From positions 29,796,749-29,860,748 of the forward strand of contig CM045735.1 of assembly GCA_024760905.1 (NCBI GenBank): a stretch of 64,000 nt of DNA, in the 5' to 3' direction. Both the position numbers and the translations under genes were made by a program. The notes under the pieces were generated by a model. The model saw only the letters and a program-made list of their open reading frames with translations. It ran no database searches and had not been told where the DNA came from. This stretch comes from Plotosus lineatus (lineage: Eukaryota; Chordata; Actinopteri; Siluriformes; Plotosidae). Below are positions 12,601 to 21,207 of this stretch, piece after piece (the first letter of the stretch is position 1; every line of letters starts with the position of its first letter).

Positions 12601-14891
12601 TTTATTGTTTTAATACTGATGATTTTGGCATACAGCTCATGAAAACCCAAAATTCCTATCTCAAAAAATTAGCATATTTCATCCGACCAATAAAAAAAAG
12701 TGTTTTAATACAAAAAAGTCAACCTTCAAATAATTATGTTCAGTTATGCACTCAATACTTGGTCGGGAATCCTTTTGCAGAAATGACTGCTTCAATGCGG
12801 TGTGGCATGGAGGCAATCAGCCTGTGGCACTGCTGAGGTGTTACGGAAGCCCAGGATGCTTCGATAGTGGCCTTAAGCTCATCCACAGTGTTGGGTCTGG
12901 TGTCTCTCAACTTTCTCTTCACAATATCCCACAGATTCTCTATGGGATTCAGGTCAGGAGAGTCGGCAGGCCAATTGAGCACAGTAATACCATGGTCAGT
13001 AAACCATTTAGCAGTGGTTTTGGCACTGTGAGCAGGTGCCAGGTCGTGCTGAAAAATGAAATCTTCATCTCCATAAAGCTTTTCAGCAGGTGGAAGCATG
13101 AAGTGCTCCAAAATCTCCTGATAGCTAGCTGCATTGACCCTGCCCTTGATAAAACACAGTGGACCAACACCAGCAGCTGACATGGCACCCCAGACCATCA
13201 CTGACTGTGGGTACTTGACACTGGACTTCAGGCATTTTGGCGTTTCCTTCTCCCCAGTCTTCCTCCAGACTCTGGCACCTTGATTTCCGAATGACATGAT
13301 GCCCAAAAAAAAGTACTTTGGACCTCTGAGCAACAGTCCAGTGCTGCTTCTCTGTAGCCCAGGTCAGGCGCTTCTGCCGCTGTTTCTGGTTCAAAAGTGG
13401 CTTGACCTGGGGAATGCGGCACCTGTAGCCCAGTCCACTGCTTCCACAGGTCCCCCAAGGTCTGGAATGGGCCCTTCTCCACAATCTTCCTCAGGGTCCG
13501 GTCACCTCTTCTGGTTGTGCAGCGTTTTCTGCCACACTTTTTCCTTCCCACAGACGTCCCACTGAGGTGCCTTGATACAGCACTCTGGGAACAGCCTATT
13601 CACTCAGAGATTTCTTTCTGTGTCTTACCCTCTTGCTTGAGGGTGTCAATGAGGGCCTTCTGGACAGCAGTCAGGTCGGCAGTCTTACCCATGATTGTGG
13701 TTTTGAGTAATGAACCAGGCTGGGAGTTTTTAAAAGCCTCAGGAATCTTTTGCAGGTGTTTAGAGTTAATTGGTTGATTCAGATGATTAGGTTAATAGCT
13801 CGTTTAGACTACCTTTTCATGATATGCTAATTTTTTGAGATAGGAATTTTGGGTTTTCATGAGCTGTATGCCAAAATCATCAGTATTAAAACAATTAAAG
13901 ACCTGAAATATTTCAGTTGGGGTACAATGAATCTAAAATATATGAAAGTTTAATTTTTGTCAGTACATTACAGAAAATAATGAACTTTATCACAATATGC
14001 TAATTTTTTGAGAAGGACTAGTACAACCCCTGGCAAAAATTCTGGAATCACCAGTATCAGAGGATGTTCATTCAATTGATTAATTTTGCAGATAAAAAGC
14101 AGAACATAATACTATCCCTCCCTCCCGTGAGAGCTCAGCCAATTTGCTCCCATTGGCTCATGGACACTAATGGCTGTTGCATCAACCTGGATTCAAACTC
14201 ACGATCTCCAGGTTGATAGTCACACACCCTGTCAGTGTGCCACTCGGGAGCACCTAGTTCACTTCACATTGGAGTGTTTTACACCCTAGTTGAGAAAAAT
14301 CATTTAATTTTAATTATTTGTATGTGTGTATGTTTATATCTCAGGCGTAAGGCAGAGGAGGACCGCATGCGCAAGGAAGAGGAAAAGGCACGCAGGGAAC
14401 TCATCAAGCAGGAATATCTCCGTAGAAAACAACAGGAACTGATGGAAGAACAGGGAATGGTCAAGCCCCGCCCCCACCGCAGAAGACCCCGCCCCAAGTC
14501 ACTTCATCGTGGCCAATCTGGCACCACCACCCGTATGACAGTTTATTCTCTTCACTGGATATGACAAACAATGTGCAAAATTAAAGATGATGTAAAAAGT
14601 GATTAACAATTTCTGATAACATTTTTTTTATTCCCCCCCCCCCTCTGTGTCTATGTAGCTGTAAGCTTATGTGCGGCCCCATCTGGCTCCTCTCTTTCTT
14701 TGGCATCTGCTGTTACTGAAACTGACAGCGTCACCTCTGGAGGAGGTTCGCAAAGGTCAGTGTACGTGTCTGTGGAAGAAGGAGGCGTGTCAACTCGGTG
14801 CTGTGAGACGGAAAGAAATGGGATGAAGAGCATTCATGTGAAGATTGAGTGTGTATAATCATTTGTAATTGTGGAAGAAGAATATACCTGA

Positions 14892-14943
<52 letters not shown>

Positions 14944-15815
14944 ACAGAGGTGGGGGGGAGTCAGTGGATTCATTTCCTATGTTAAGTCGGAACGCTAGCA
15001 GGAACATGGACAGAGACTGGGACAATGGCTCTACAGCTTCCTCGATCACCTCTACAGCGGAGTATAGTGGTGGAGTACAACACACAGACACACACACACA
15101 CACACACACACTAAAGACATTTGCACTGGGACAACTTGCACAGAAAAGAAGCTGACCCCACACTGTTGCCTGTGTAAAAACTGATTATTTCGGAACAACT
15201 GACACTGGTGGACACAACTTGCTCCAGGTTTTAAGGAGGTGCAAGTTGTTCCAGAACATATTATTCTGGGCATAGCTTGCTATCAGAACACTGGCTGCCT
15301 CATTTCATTGGTTTCACAGCAGATGTCTTCTGTGTGATTTTTCTCCTTTACACTTTTAAAACATTCTGATACTAATACATGCATTCGAATTTGTTTATAT
15401 TTATGACTTTTTATCGCTGCCTTCTCCTTACTGTACCTATTGAGTCAATGCAAAATGTGAAAGAGCAGCTTACATTTTGTTTCTGGGCAAGAGATTGTTG
15501 TTTGTGTTGTCCTTCTCGCTTGCTCCTGATTTGCGAGTGACCGTGTAAATATGTAGGAAAGTGGGCACAGTATGTTCCTGGCACATTTTTTCGGGGGGAC
15601 AACTTGCTCCTGCTACCTGGGTAAAGGGATCTTAATGATCATGAATGCTTGTGTGCTTGTTGTAGGGCTGAGGTTGTTTAAGGAGCCCAGCGCGAAGTCC
15701 AATAAACTGATCATCCACAATGCCATTGCCCACTGCTGTCTGGCTGGGAAAGTCAACGAAGCCCAGAAGAATGCTGTGTTAGAGGTGATTCATCTAAATT
15801 TAACTGGAGTAACAT

Positions 15816-15864
<49 letters not shown>

Positions 15865-15949
15865 TACACACACACATACTCTCTCTTATGCTCTCTCACT
15901 GTTTCTATCGCTCTCTTTTCTTCTTGCTTTCTTTCTCTCTCTCTCTCTG

Positions 15950-15999
<50 letters not shown>

Positions 16000-18160
16000 T
16001 TGCACTCTCTCTCAAACTCTCTCGTTCACTCAGTCACTTTCTCACACACTCTTAAGCCAGCCTGACACTAGTACGCATTTTAAATCCTCAATGGCATTCA
16101 TTCATACGTAGCATGGCGGAATGATTTTGTGTTTATTTCACCTGTCAGTCAAACAGTTTGTGCCAGAGAGGAATAAGCTTTGCTCATAGCTTGCTCATTC
16201 GTACCATTGAGGATGTTCAGCGACGTTTCACTGGATTCTTCACCATTGCGGTATTTTTGCGAATTGTTTCTGCTGGGGTGCTCCAAGTTCCTCAACGTCA
16301 CTCAATGGCCAGATAAGTTTGCTCCACATCACGCTAAAAAGGTGACCGCGCTTCCGTTTATGACACGTCTTGTCATGCCTCACAAGTGTATATATATATA
16401 TATATCGGGTAGCTGGATTCATTCAGCATTCATTCTTGTAGTCGTCAAGATGATGAACTCTAGAGATGCTGAGAAAATGGCATTAAATCAACAAAGTGTC
16501 TTTCTTGCAGGTGCTGCTGCATTACTACTAATCGAAAACTATGACCTTGATACTATATGTAAGCAGACTTGTGTCGTTTCCGTTTTTCATTTCCGGTGGG
16601 AGTTGGAGTCCGCCAAGGCTGTCCTTTGTCACCGATTCTGTTCATAATTTTTATGGACAGAATTTCTAGGCGCAGTCGAAGCGATGAGGGGTTCTGGTTT
16701 GGTGGCCATCGGATCACGTCTCTGCTTTTTGCGGATGATGATGTCCTTTTGGCATCATCAAGTCGGGACCTCCAGCTCTCATTGGAGCGATTCGCAGCCG
16801 AGTGCGAAGCAGCCGGGATGAAGATCAGTACCTCCAAGTCAGAGGCCATGGTTCTCAGTCGGACAATGGTGGAATGCACCCTCCGGGTCAAGAATGAGGT
16901 CCTGCCCCAAGTGGAGGAGTTTAAGTATCTTGGGGTCTTGTTCAAGAGTGAGGGAAGGATGGAGCGGGAGATCGACAGACGGATCGCTGCAGCCTCTGCT
17001 GTTAAGCGGTGCCTGTACCGGTCCGTCGTGGTGAAGAAATTCAATTTACCGATCGATCTACTTTCCAACCCTCACCTATGGTCACGAACTTTGGGTAGTG
17101 ACCAAAAGAACAAGATCATGGATACAAGCGGCTGACATGAGCTTCCTTCGCGGGTGGTGGGGTTCTCCCTTAGTGATAAGGTAAGAAGCTTTACCATCTG
17201 TGAAGAGCTCGGAGTAGATCCGCTGCTCCTCCACATTGAAAGGGGCCAGTTGAGGTGGCTCGAGCATCTGGTCAGAATGCCTCCCGGACGCCTCCCTGGT
17301 GTGGTGTTTCGGGCATGTCCAACTGGGAAGAGACCCCGGGGTCGACCTAGAACACGCTGGAGGGACTATGTCTCTCGGCTTGTCTGGGACCGCCTTGGTG
17401 TGTCCCCCGGGAGAGTTGGAGGAAGTGGCTGGGGAGAGGGACGTCTGGACCTCTTTGCTTAAGTTGCTGCTCCCGCGACCCGACCCTGGACTTAGGGGAA
17501 GATGATGATGATGATGATGATGATGTAAGCAGACTTGCCCTGTATCTTAAAGGGAAGGGTGTTCAGTTGCATGGCGTTCTGAATATGTAAATATCATGCA
17601 ACTCAACACCCTTCCCTTTAAGATACAGGGCAAGTCAATGTGGACATTGCTGATTGGTTAACCGTCTGTGTGTGGTGTTGCGGAATACAGGGTTTTGAGT
17701 GCACACCCAAACTTAAAGGTGAGTAGACTATGATTACCTTTGAGGAAACAGTGAGAAACACAGTTCTGTCCACAACGCACTCCCTGGTCCTCCAACAGTT
17801 AATGTTGGACAATGCATAGCAGTCAAACACCATGGAGGACACAAGGGCACCATTGAGGATACAGGTGTATCGCATTGATTACCATATAACGTGCGTGACG
17901 TGGTGGGCATTTACACGTGCCCTTACTGTTTCCTCACAGTTTCCTCACAGTTCACGGTAAGGTACGCAAAAGAGTGCGTGACAAAATGAATGAACATGTT
18001 TCATTTTTTGGGTCGGCAATGCCCCTCAATGGCACTCATCTCACTCATAGTTTCCGCATTGTTCCCATGATGGCGCTCACAGTTCCCGCAAAGGTACTCA
18101 CTTGAATGTGTACTAGTGTCAGGCTGGCTTTACTCTCTCTCACTCACTCAACCCCCCTCT

Positions 18161-18222
<62 letters not shown>

Positions 18223-21090
18223 AATAATTTCTACAGCCTGTCTACAGCAATAAGAAAAGAACAATAATGACATAACCAAGTGTTGCAACATTGCATGAGC
18301 AGCAGTTCTAAAGATACAACTGGCTTAACATGTATGTGATTGTTATTAGCTGTTGCATGACATCTGAGTCCAGGCTGGAGGGTGAAATTGACCAAAACTA
18401 AATTTAATAGAATATTTAATTAAGTATAATAATAAGTAATAATAATAATTAATGGTGGGATAAAATGATGAAGCGTCCAAATTATTAGACAAGTTGCATG
18501 TGTTGTTGCTTGGCAGGTATAATGGGTGTGAAATTAAACTGATAGAATGACTACAGTAAAAATAAATATAGGAACTCCATTTTTTTCATCTACATCTCAA
18601 TTGTTCCATGCAATGGCCTGGAAAGCTCTCCAAACCCAGAATCGACTGAGATGGATACCGGCCTCCCTGCAACCCTAATTAGGTTTAAGCAGTTCAGAGA
18701 ATGAATGAATGAATATAGCTCAATTTTGAGCATCATTAAGAAAATGACTACATATCTGATTTCTAATGGCAGTTGTGTAAATTTGTAGCAATAAGAGACA
18801 ATCAAAGTTGTAGTATTTCCACCGGTTCTCCTCCCACAGTCTGAAAATATGCACAGTATGCTGCTTGGTGGTTCCAAAGTGACTGAATGTCTATCATCAC
18901 CCATTTCACAGTTATTTATTATTATCCTGTGACTGTTTGATTCTGATCCTTCAAGGGCAGAGTGGATTTGAAAGCATGTATACACAGGTATATAAATAAA
19001 CCATTGCAATGTCTATCAACCTTGCTCTGACCTTCACCTTTGACTTTACTCCCTACTTCTTATAGTCGTCAAGCTTGGCCCATTTGATAGCTGAGACTAT
19101 CCCCGACAGAGTGTGCCTCCACTGATGTCTGTCTCTGGTGACATCTGTGAGGATTGTTGTGCAGACACAGGTCCATTTTGTGGAGCCAAAAATATTCTTT
19201 TAAAAGTAGCCACATAAACTATATCATTGACCTTGGCATCCTAAAATTAAATCATTGCTGGGATTCAGTAGGGTGGCGTCTCCACCAAGAACCGTGTGTG
19301 GGTATGGCCAGGATTTTGTTCACATATGAACTGAGAGATAAACTCTACTGATTACAATGCCTTTGTCAAAACTTTGTTTTGTGGCGGGTAATATCAGGAT
19401 GAGACAGGCACTGATTTGGTGCTTTAATTTAAGGCAGTCTGTTCATCGAACCAAAAACTGCCCTTCCATTATAAATGAGTTTTAACTCAGCAACGTTTAA
19501 CTTTTTAAAAAGTATTTAGGGGTGGCATATAGAAGGTTCTGGGTTCAAGCCCTGTGTCCGGCAAGGGTGTTTCTGTATCTAGTGTGCTCAGTATTCTTCT
19601 CATGATTGCATGGGTTTCCTCCAGGTACCCTTGTTTCCTCCCACAGTCCAAAGACAGCCACATTAGACTAATTGCTTATTCTCAGTTGCTGCTCGGTGTG
19701 AATGTGAGTGTGAATGTGTTGGCCCTGTAATGGTTTTGAAAGCTGTTCCATGCTTTCCCCCGGAGATGGCTGGAATGGACTCCAGGCTCAGCACAACCCT
19801 AATAAAGAATAAAGCTGTTTAAGGAATTAATAATTGGGGCAGTGGTGGTCTAGTGGTATAGGGCGCTGGATCGCTGATCCAAAGGTTGGGGGTTCGAGTC
19901 CCATTCTCCACAAGGTTGTCACTGCCCCCGTGCGGCTAACTGGGTTATCAAAGGCGGGCCATGTCTCTCGCTGTCTATGGTGAGAGGCATGTAAAAGAAC
20001 CATTGCTGACTTTCGTAAAGAGTAGCTGCAAAGTGGTCAGCGTGTTTCTGTCCCTTGCTATAAAGGGTTGTGACAGGAAGGGCATCCGATGTAAAAACCT
20101 CTGCCAAATCAAACGTGCGAATCAGATGATTCACTGTGGCGACTCCCGAGTAAAAGGGAAAAAGCCGAAAGGAAGACAGACAGACATAGTTTTCCCCCCT
20201 TAAACTGGCACTTCTCAACTTGCCCTTATGGTTATTACAGGTCGTTATCACACTCAATTTGTACTTTAGCACGTGCAACTGATGGATTACTGTAACTACC
20301 TGAGTGAAAATGAACTGTCTATCACTCTGACCCGTGGTGATTACATTTATGCTACTGTGGAAGATGAAGAATTCGTTTGAATTATTGCTAAAATATGCTT
20401 TTAATAAGGGTGGTGCGGTGATTCGCATGTTTGCTTAACAGTAAGAAGGGCCCAGGTTTGTTTCCCGGGCTCGGGCGTTTCTATGTGGAGTTTGCCTGTT
20501 CTCCCCATGCATGCATGGGTTTCCTCGAGGTACTCTGGTTTCTTCCTACAGTCCAAAAACAATAGGCTGATTGGTGGCTCTAAATTGCCTTAGGTGTGAA
20601 AGTGTGTGTGAATGGTTGTACATGTGTTGGCCCTACAATGGCCTGGTGAACATTTCAGGGTGTACCCTGTATTCAACCAGAGTAGACTGAGATGGGCGCC
20701 AGCCTCCCCGCAACCCTAATTAGGATGATCATTGAATAAAAATGAATGAATAAATAAATAAATATGTCGTCAATATTGTTCTTTGTTGTGTACCTTTAGG
20801 AAATTGAGCGCTGCGAGGCTAACCACCTGATGATCCTGTTCCGTGATAGTGGCTGCCAGTTCCGGGCACTCTATGCATTTATGCCTGACACTGATGAGCT
20901 GACAAAGCTGTCGGGTATTGGCCCACGTGCTATAACCCACAAGATGATTGACACACTCTTCAAGTACAGTTCAGACCGTAAGCAGTTTACCGTCATCCCA
21001 GCCAAGAGGGTCTCCGCCAGTGTGGACGCCATAACCATCCACAACCACCTGTGGCAGCTCAAGCGGCACTACTCTTCCAAGAGGAAATGA
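3563..21090 (+). CDS. camsap1: Calmodulin-regulated spectrin-associated protein 1, C-terminal nine exons
   Basis: CAMSAP proteins bind and protect microtubule minus ends. In-window exons: 3563-3642, 4251-4335, 4434-6324, 7648-7784, 14345-14532, 14659-14755, 14948-15069, 15666-15784, 20800-21090; 3010 nt, about 1000 residues. All junctions are GT/AG and every phase joins in frame. Diagnostic stretches are SLARSISKDSLASN, ESFFLEPLQPAVL, a coiled coil with RRAIEAQKKK and LGKAAFLNVVKKG, GLGFFFKDDQK, the charged helix AEEARLRKQQLEAE, and the CKK domain from LFKEPSAKSNK to the stop. From memory these match vertebrate CAMSAP1 better than CAMSAP2 or CAMSAP3. Human CAMSAP1 is about 1600 residues, so the CH domain and first linker lie upstream of the window. 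Introns are loaded with mobile elements. Whether this is the a or b teleost paralogue cannot be decided. Confidence 0.93.
3878..4190 (+). mobile_element. tRNA-derived SINE (SINE-C, DANA/mermaid type)
   Basis: Head GTGTAGTGGTTAGCATATCC, the middle block GGGTTTCCTCTGGGTACTTC, and a 3' end CCTATTAGGATTAAGTAATT leading into AATGA repeats. The order is that of common teleost tRNA-SINEs with an L2-like tail. It lies in a camsap1 intron. Confidence 0.75.
4251..4335 (+). CDS. camsap1: camsap1 exon, basic Ser-rich linker
   Basis: An 85-nt exon behind a T/TG-rich acceptor ending gtgtag, with donor gtaagg. It encodes EFRNRSSSLSHMDGHSPGSR and then LAWMEKRQ, aligning with the human segment HRSNSLTRVDG...AWPEKK. 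It completes the split codon of the previous exon and leaves two bases (AG) for the next. Confidence 0.85.
4434..6324 (+). CDS. camsap1: camsap1 large central exon
   Basis: This 1891-nt exon opens with RPVSHLDMEWERVGGDNVS and closes at GLGFFFK (phase 0, donor gtaata). It holds the SLARSISKDSLASN block, DELVAII, SFFLEPLQPAVLRPNKEK, a strongly acidic run (ENEDEEDDIVDEEFE, about 4963-5007), the Ser/Thr-rich TTPDGSESGTLSPD, the first coiled coil around 5318-5460 and a second short helix SIEVLNDAIGAIQQQMMQLS at about 5692-5751. It ends with IEVTLSDLTDAPDSGE. A large exon here is typical of CAMSAP genes. Reading past 6324 adds 39 intronic codons that are not part of the protein. Confidence 0.95.
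6529..7078 (+). mobile_element. SINE head fragment plus full SINE-B
   Basis: At 6529-6620 a tRNA-like head (GGCTCAATGGTTAAGACTCC) is left alone. At about 6745-7078 a fuller copy has GGCCCGGTGGTAGGGTGTTG, the body GACTGACTTTCGTCAAGAGT and the tail ACCCTAATTAGGTTAAGTGG followed by GAATGAATGAATA. Confidence 0.8.
7082..7436 (-). mobile_element. tRNA-derived SINE (SINE-D)
   Basis: Read on the minus strand the head is GCTCCCAAGTGACTATTACT followed by a degenerate B box. The same family occurs at 12270-12475 plus 14108-14262 and at 54740-54948. It is old and diverged. Confidence 0.55.
7585..7646. repeat. (TG)n/(TCTG)n microsatellite serving as 3' splice tract
   Basis: About 60 bases of TGTGTGTCTG units end in TGTGTAG, the acceptor of the camsap1 exon at 7648. 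It takes the place of a normal polypyrimidine tract. Confidence 0.9.
7648..7784 (+). CDS. camsap1: camsap1 exon, charged coiled coil start
   Basis: A 137-nt exon in phase 0 encoding DDQKAADELAKKRAAFLLKQ and onward to ELKRDEA. It is nearly identical to the human CAMSAP1 helix that precedes the CKK domain. The acceptor AG sits at the end of a (TG)n/(TCTG)n microsatellite with no ordinary polypyrimidine tract. Donor is gtacgt. Confidence 0.95.
8112..11380 (-). mobile_element. Near full-length RTE LINE, dead
   Basis: Flanked by the imperfect 12-bp target duplication CTAATTATTGAT (8100-8111) / CTAATTACTGAT (11381-11392). It is 2.9 kb without the inserted SINE, close to the usual 3.2 kb of RTEs. 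On the minus strand, from 11263 down, are the endonuclease domain (MQRKKVDILCVQETRWKGNK; RSTQVDYILCRRC), the linker and RT (QGSALSPFLFAIMMD), and the C-terminal RRTAHIRCFGHKVREARRWFGHV. The catalytic FADD box reads MLADGIG here, and several frameshifts split the frame, so it cannot be active. The 3' end is (GAA)n-rich behind AGCCGAAAGG. Confidence 0.9.
9317..9657 (-). mobile_element. SINE-B inserted in the RTE LINE
   Basis: A perfect-length target duplication TGAAACCAAACTGTT (9302-9316) / TGAAACCAAATTGTT (9658-9672) brackets it, with one mismatch. On the minus strand it runs from head TAGTGGTATAGGGTGCTGGA to tail ACCCTAATTAGGATTAAGCG. It dates after the LINE insertion. Confidence 0.9.
11827..12096. 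mobile_element. hAT (Charlie-like) MITE
   Basis: Inverted ends CAGTGTTTCTCAA and CAGTGCTTCTCAA bracket 270 bases. An exact 8-bp duplication TGCTAATT flanks it (11819-11826, 12097-12104), the hallmark of hAT insertion. It is non-coding. Confidence 0.9.
12270..12475 (-). mobile_element. SINE-D, part interrupted by Tc1
   Basis: Resembles the 5'-proximal part of the copy at 7082-7436 (CAAGCATGCACA, TAACACACTTGGAG-like words). Its other part resumes at about 14108-14262 beyond the Tc1 element. Confidence 0.5.
12478..14021 (-). mobile_element. Tc1-like transposon with 210-bp terminal inverted repeats
   Basis: The termini CTAGTCCTTCTCAAAAAATT are inverted copies over about 210 bases, each with an internal second CTCAAAAAATTAGCATAT copy (IR/DR structure). 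TA flanks both ends (12476-12477, 14022-14023). Total is 1544 bp, usual for Tc1. The two long repeats differ at only a few positions, so this is a comparatively young insertion. Confidence 0.95.
12752..13694 (-). pseudogene. Tc1-like transposase, inactivated
   Basis: Minus-strand start MGKTADLTAVQKALIDTLKQ begins the N-terminal helix-turn-helix domain. A stop follows where an Arg is expected (before IGCSQSAVSRHLSGT). The frame then shifts twice. The catalytic C-terminus is readable: FIFQHDLAPAHSAK holds the second Asp and SPDLNPIENLW the Glu. The region expected to hold the first catalytic Asp is missing at KVLF...FGNQG, apparently by a small deletion (about 13296-13320). It ends IEAVISAKGFPTKY. 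Confidence 0.93.
14024..14262 (-). mobile_element. Tc1 terminal fragment and rest of SINE-D
   Basis: ACAACCCCTGGCAAAAATTC at 14024 is the end of another common Tc1 family; only about 80 bases remain. From 14108 to 14262 the minus strand gives a SINE-D head (CCCGAGTGGCACACTGACAG, then GAGTTTGAATCCAGG). Confidence 0.6.
14345..14532 (+). CDS. camsap1: camsap1 exon, charged coiled coil end
   Basis: A 188-nt exon after acceptor tatatctcag. It encodes RKAEEDRMRKEEEKARRELI, QEYLRRKQQELMEEQG and the basic RPHRRRPRPKSLHRGQSG. It continues the helix of the previous exon across a 6.6-kb intron packed with transposons. It ends one base into a Pro codon. Confidence 0.95.
14659..14755 (+). CDS. camsap1: camsap1 exon, Ser-rich linker
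   Basis: A 97-nt exon with acceptor ctatgtag and donor gtcagt. It encodes VSLCAAPSGSSLSLASAVTE and TDSVTSGGGSQ, corresponding to human SGSSLSLASAATTEPESVHSGG. Phase is one base in and two bases out, which fits both neighbours. Confidence 0.9.
14899..14940. repeat. (TG)n microsatellite at a 3' splice site
   Basis: About 42 bases of TG end seven bases before the exon at 14948. Confidence 0.95.
14948..15069 (+). CDS. camsap1: camsap1 exon, linker before CKK
   Basis: A 122-nt exon encoding GGGESVDSFPMLSRNASRNM then DRDWDNGSTASSITSTAEYS, matching human ESMEALPILSRNPSRSTDRDWETASAASS. It lies directly behind a (TG)n tract and 11 bases before a (CA)n tract. A second AG two bases downstream would break the frame, so 14948 is the chosen start. 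Confidence 0.9.
15070..15665. other. camsap1 intron
   Basis: Apart from the CA tract no repeat or exon was recognised. A short inverted phrase (ACAACTTGCTCC / GCAAGTTGTTCC near 15215-15252) may be a hairpin or a MITE remnant. Confidence 0.4.
15081..15110. repeat. (CA)n microsatellite after a 5' splice site
   Basis: A CA tract begins about 11 bases after the donor of the exon ending at 15069. Confidence 0.9.
15666..15784 (+). CDS. camsap1: camsap1 exon, CKK domain part 1
   Basis: A 119-nt exon encoding LRLFKEPSAKSNKLIIHNAI and AHCCLAGKVNEAQKNAVLE, the first half of the CKK domain, which binds the curved lattice near microtubule minus ends. Donor gtgatt follows in phase 0. The motif is nearly invariant among CAMSAPs. 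Confidence 0.96.
15816..15995. repeat. Compound (CT)n-(CA)n microsatellite
   Basis: Two blocks of CT repeats each followed by CA repeats (15816-15880 and 15934-15995), about 30 bases inside the intron after the CKK exon. Confidence 0.95.
16572..17523 (+). mobile_element. 5'-truncated LINE (L2/CR1/Rex1 group)
   Basis: A perfect 14-bp target duplication TGTAAGCAGACTTG flanks it (16558-16571, 17524-17537). It begins in the RT domain at RQGCPLSPILFIIFMDRISR, keeps the active-site box LLFADDDVLL and the C-terminal QLRWLEHLVRMPPGRLPG and GKRPRGRPRTRWRDYVSRL. It ends in (GAT)n. The frame shifts near 17050-17150. Exact clade is uncertain. Confidence 0.9.
17531..17637. repeat. Long hairpin inside the Harbinger-like element
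   Basis: Arms 17532-17573 and 17595-17636 are reverse complements over 42 bases with one mismatch (core TATCTTAAAGGGAAGGGTGT). A loop of about 21 bases separates them. The left arm overlaps the LINE target duplication. Confidence 0.9.
18153..18217. repeat. (TC)n microsatellite
   Basis: About 60 bases of TC, the right-hand continuation of the microsatellite split by the Harbinger-like element. Confidence 0.95.
18218..19508. other. camsap1 last intron, mostly unrecognised
   Basis: Contains one SINE tail at about 18601-18716 (AACCCTAATTAGGTTTAAGC then GAATGAATGAATA) and otherwise no identifiable repeat or exon. Confidence 0.5.
19509..19832 (+). mobile_element. SINE-C, degraded head
   Basis: GGTTCTGGGTTCAAGCCCTG (B-box region), CATGGGTTTCCTCCAGGTAC, TCCCACAGTCCAAAGACA and a weak CAACCCTAATAAAG tail appear in the usual order. 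Confidence 0.75.
19836..20180 (+). mobile_element. SINE-A, near complete
   Basis: Head GGGCAGTGGTGGTCTAGTGG (A box) and GGTTCGAGTCC (B box at 19891), shared body, then GGGCATCCGATGTAAAAACC and tail CACTGTGGCGACTCCCGAGT...AGCCGAAAGGAAGAC. The tail is that of the RTE LINE. Confidence 0.9.
20406..20768 (+). mobile_element. SINE-C, full length
   Basis: Head GGTGGTGCGGTGATTCGCAT, block TGCATGGGTTTCCTCGAGGT, TACAGTCCAAAAACAATAGG, tail CAACCCTAATTAGGATGATC and (AATAAATG)n. It ends about 30 bases before the terminal camsap1 exon. Confidence 0.85.
20800..21090 (+). CDS. camsap1: camsap1 terminal exon, CKK domain part 2
   Basis: A 291-nt terminal exon from acceptor tacctttag to TGA. It encodes EIERCEANHLMILFRDSGCQ, FRALYAFMPDTDELTKL, MIDTLFKYSSDRKQFTVIPA and ITIHNHLWQLKR, which complete the CKK fold. 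The tail HYSSKRK is shorter than the human Lys/Pro-rich tail. No AATAAA was found close behind the stop, so the 3' UTR end is not placed. Confidence 0.96.
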   Translation, partial: EIERCEANHLMILFRDSGCQFRALYAFMPDTDELTKLSGIGPRAITHKMIDTLFKYSSDRKQFTVIPAKRVSASVDAITIHNHLWQLKRHYSSKRK

Positions 21091-21207
21091 AAAACAAATT
21101 AATGAAAATTTTATCTTGCATTTCTGTTGGCTGCTGAATTAAGCTTGATTATTGGTCATATGCTGTAAGCTCCTGGGCCAGTGTAGCCTCAGTTTTAACG
21201 GCCCACC

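Larger units (their letters stand above)
16055..18129 (+). mobile_element. Harbinger-like DNA transposon
   Basis: Inverted ends AGCCAGCCTGACACTAGTAC are identical over 20 bases. An exact TTA target duplication flanks them (16052-16054, 18130-18132), the TWA type of PIF/Harbinger. A possible coding remnant MMNSRDAEKMALNQQSVFLA lies at about 16450. A LINE is inserted at 16572-17523. The element landed inside a CT-rich microsatellite. Confidence 0.7.

Noticed and set aside
15816..15995. A polypyrimidine-rich exon or branch region behind the CKK exon
   Set aside because: It is a compound CT/CA microsatellite just after a donor site, with no acceptor and no conserved frame.
19836..19960. tRNA genes suggested by A- and B-box motifs in many places
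   Set aside because: Each one continues into a SINE body and tail and does not fold into a full cloverleaf by eye; they are SINE promoters.
20800..21090. Assignment of the left-hand gene to camsap2 or camsap3
   Set aside because: SLARSISKDSLASN, the FFLEPL block, RRAIEAQKKK...LGKAAFL and the linker SGSSLSLAS track CAMSAP1 most closely.
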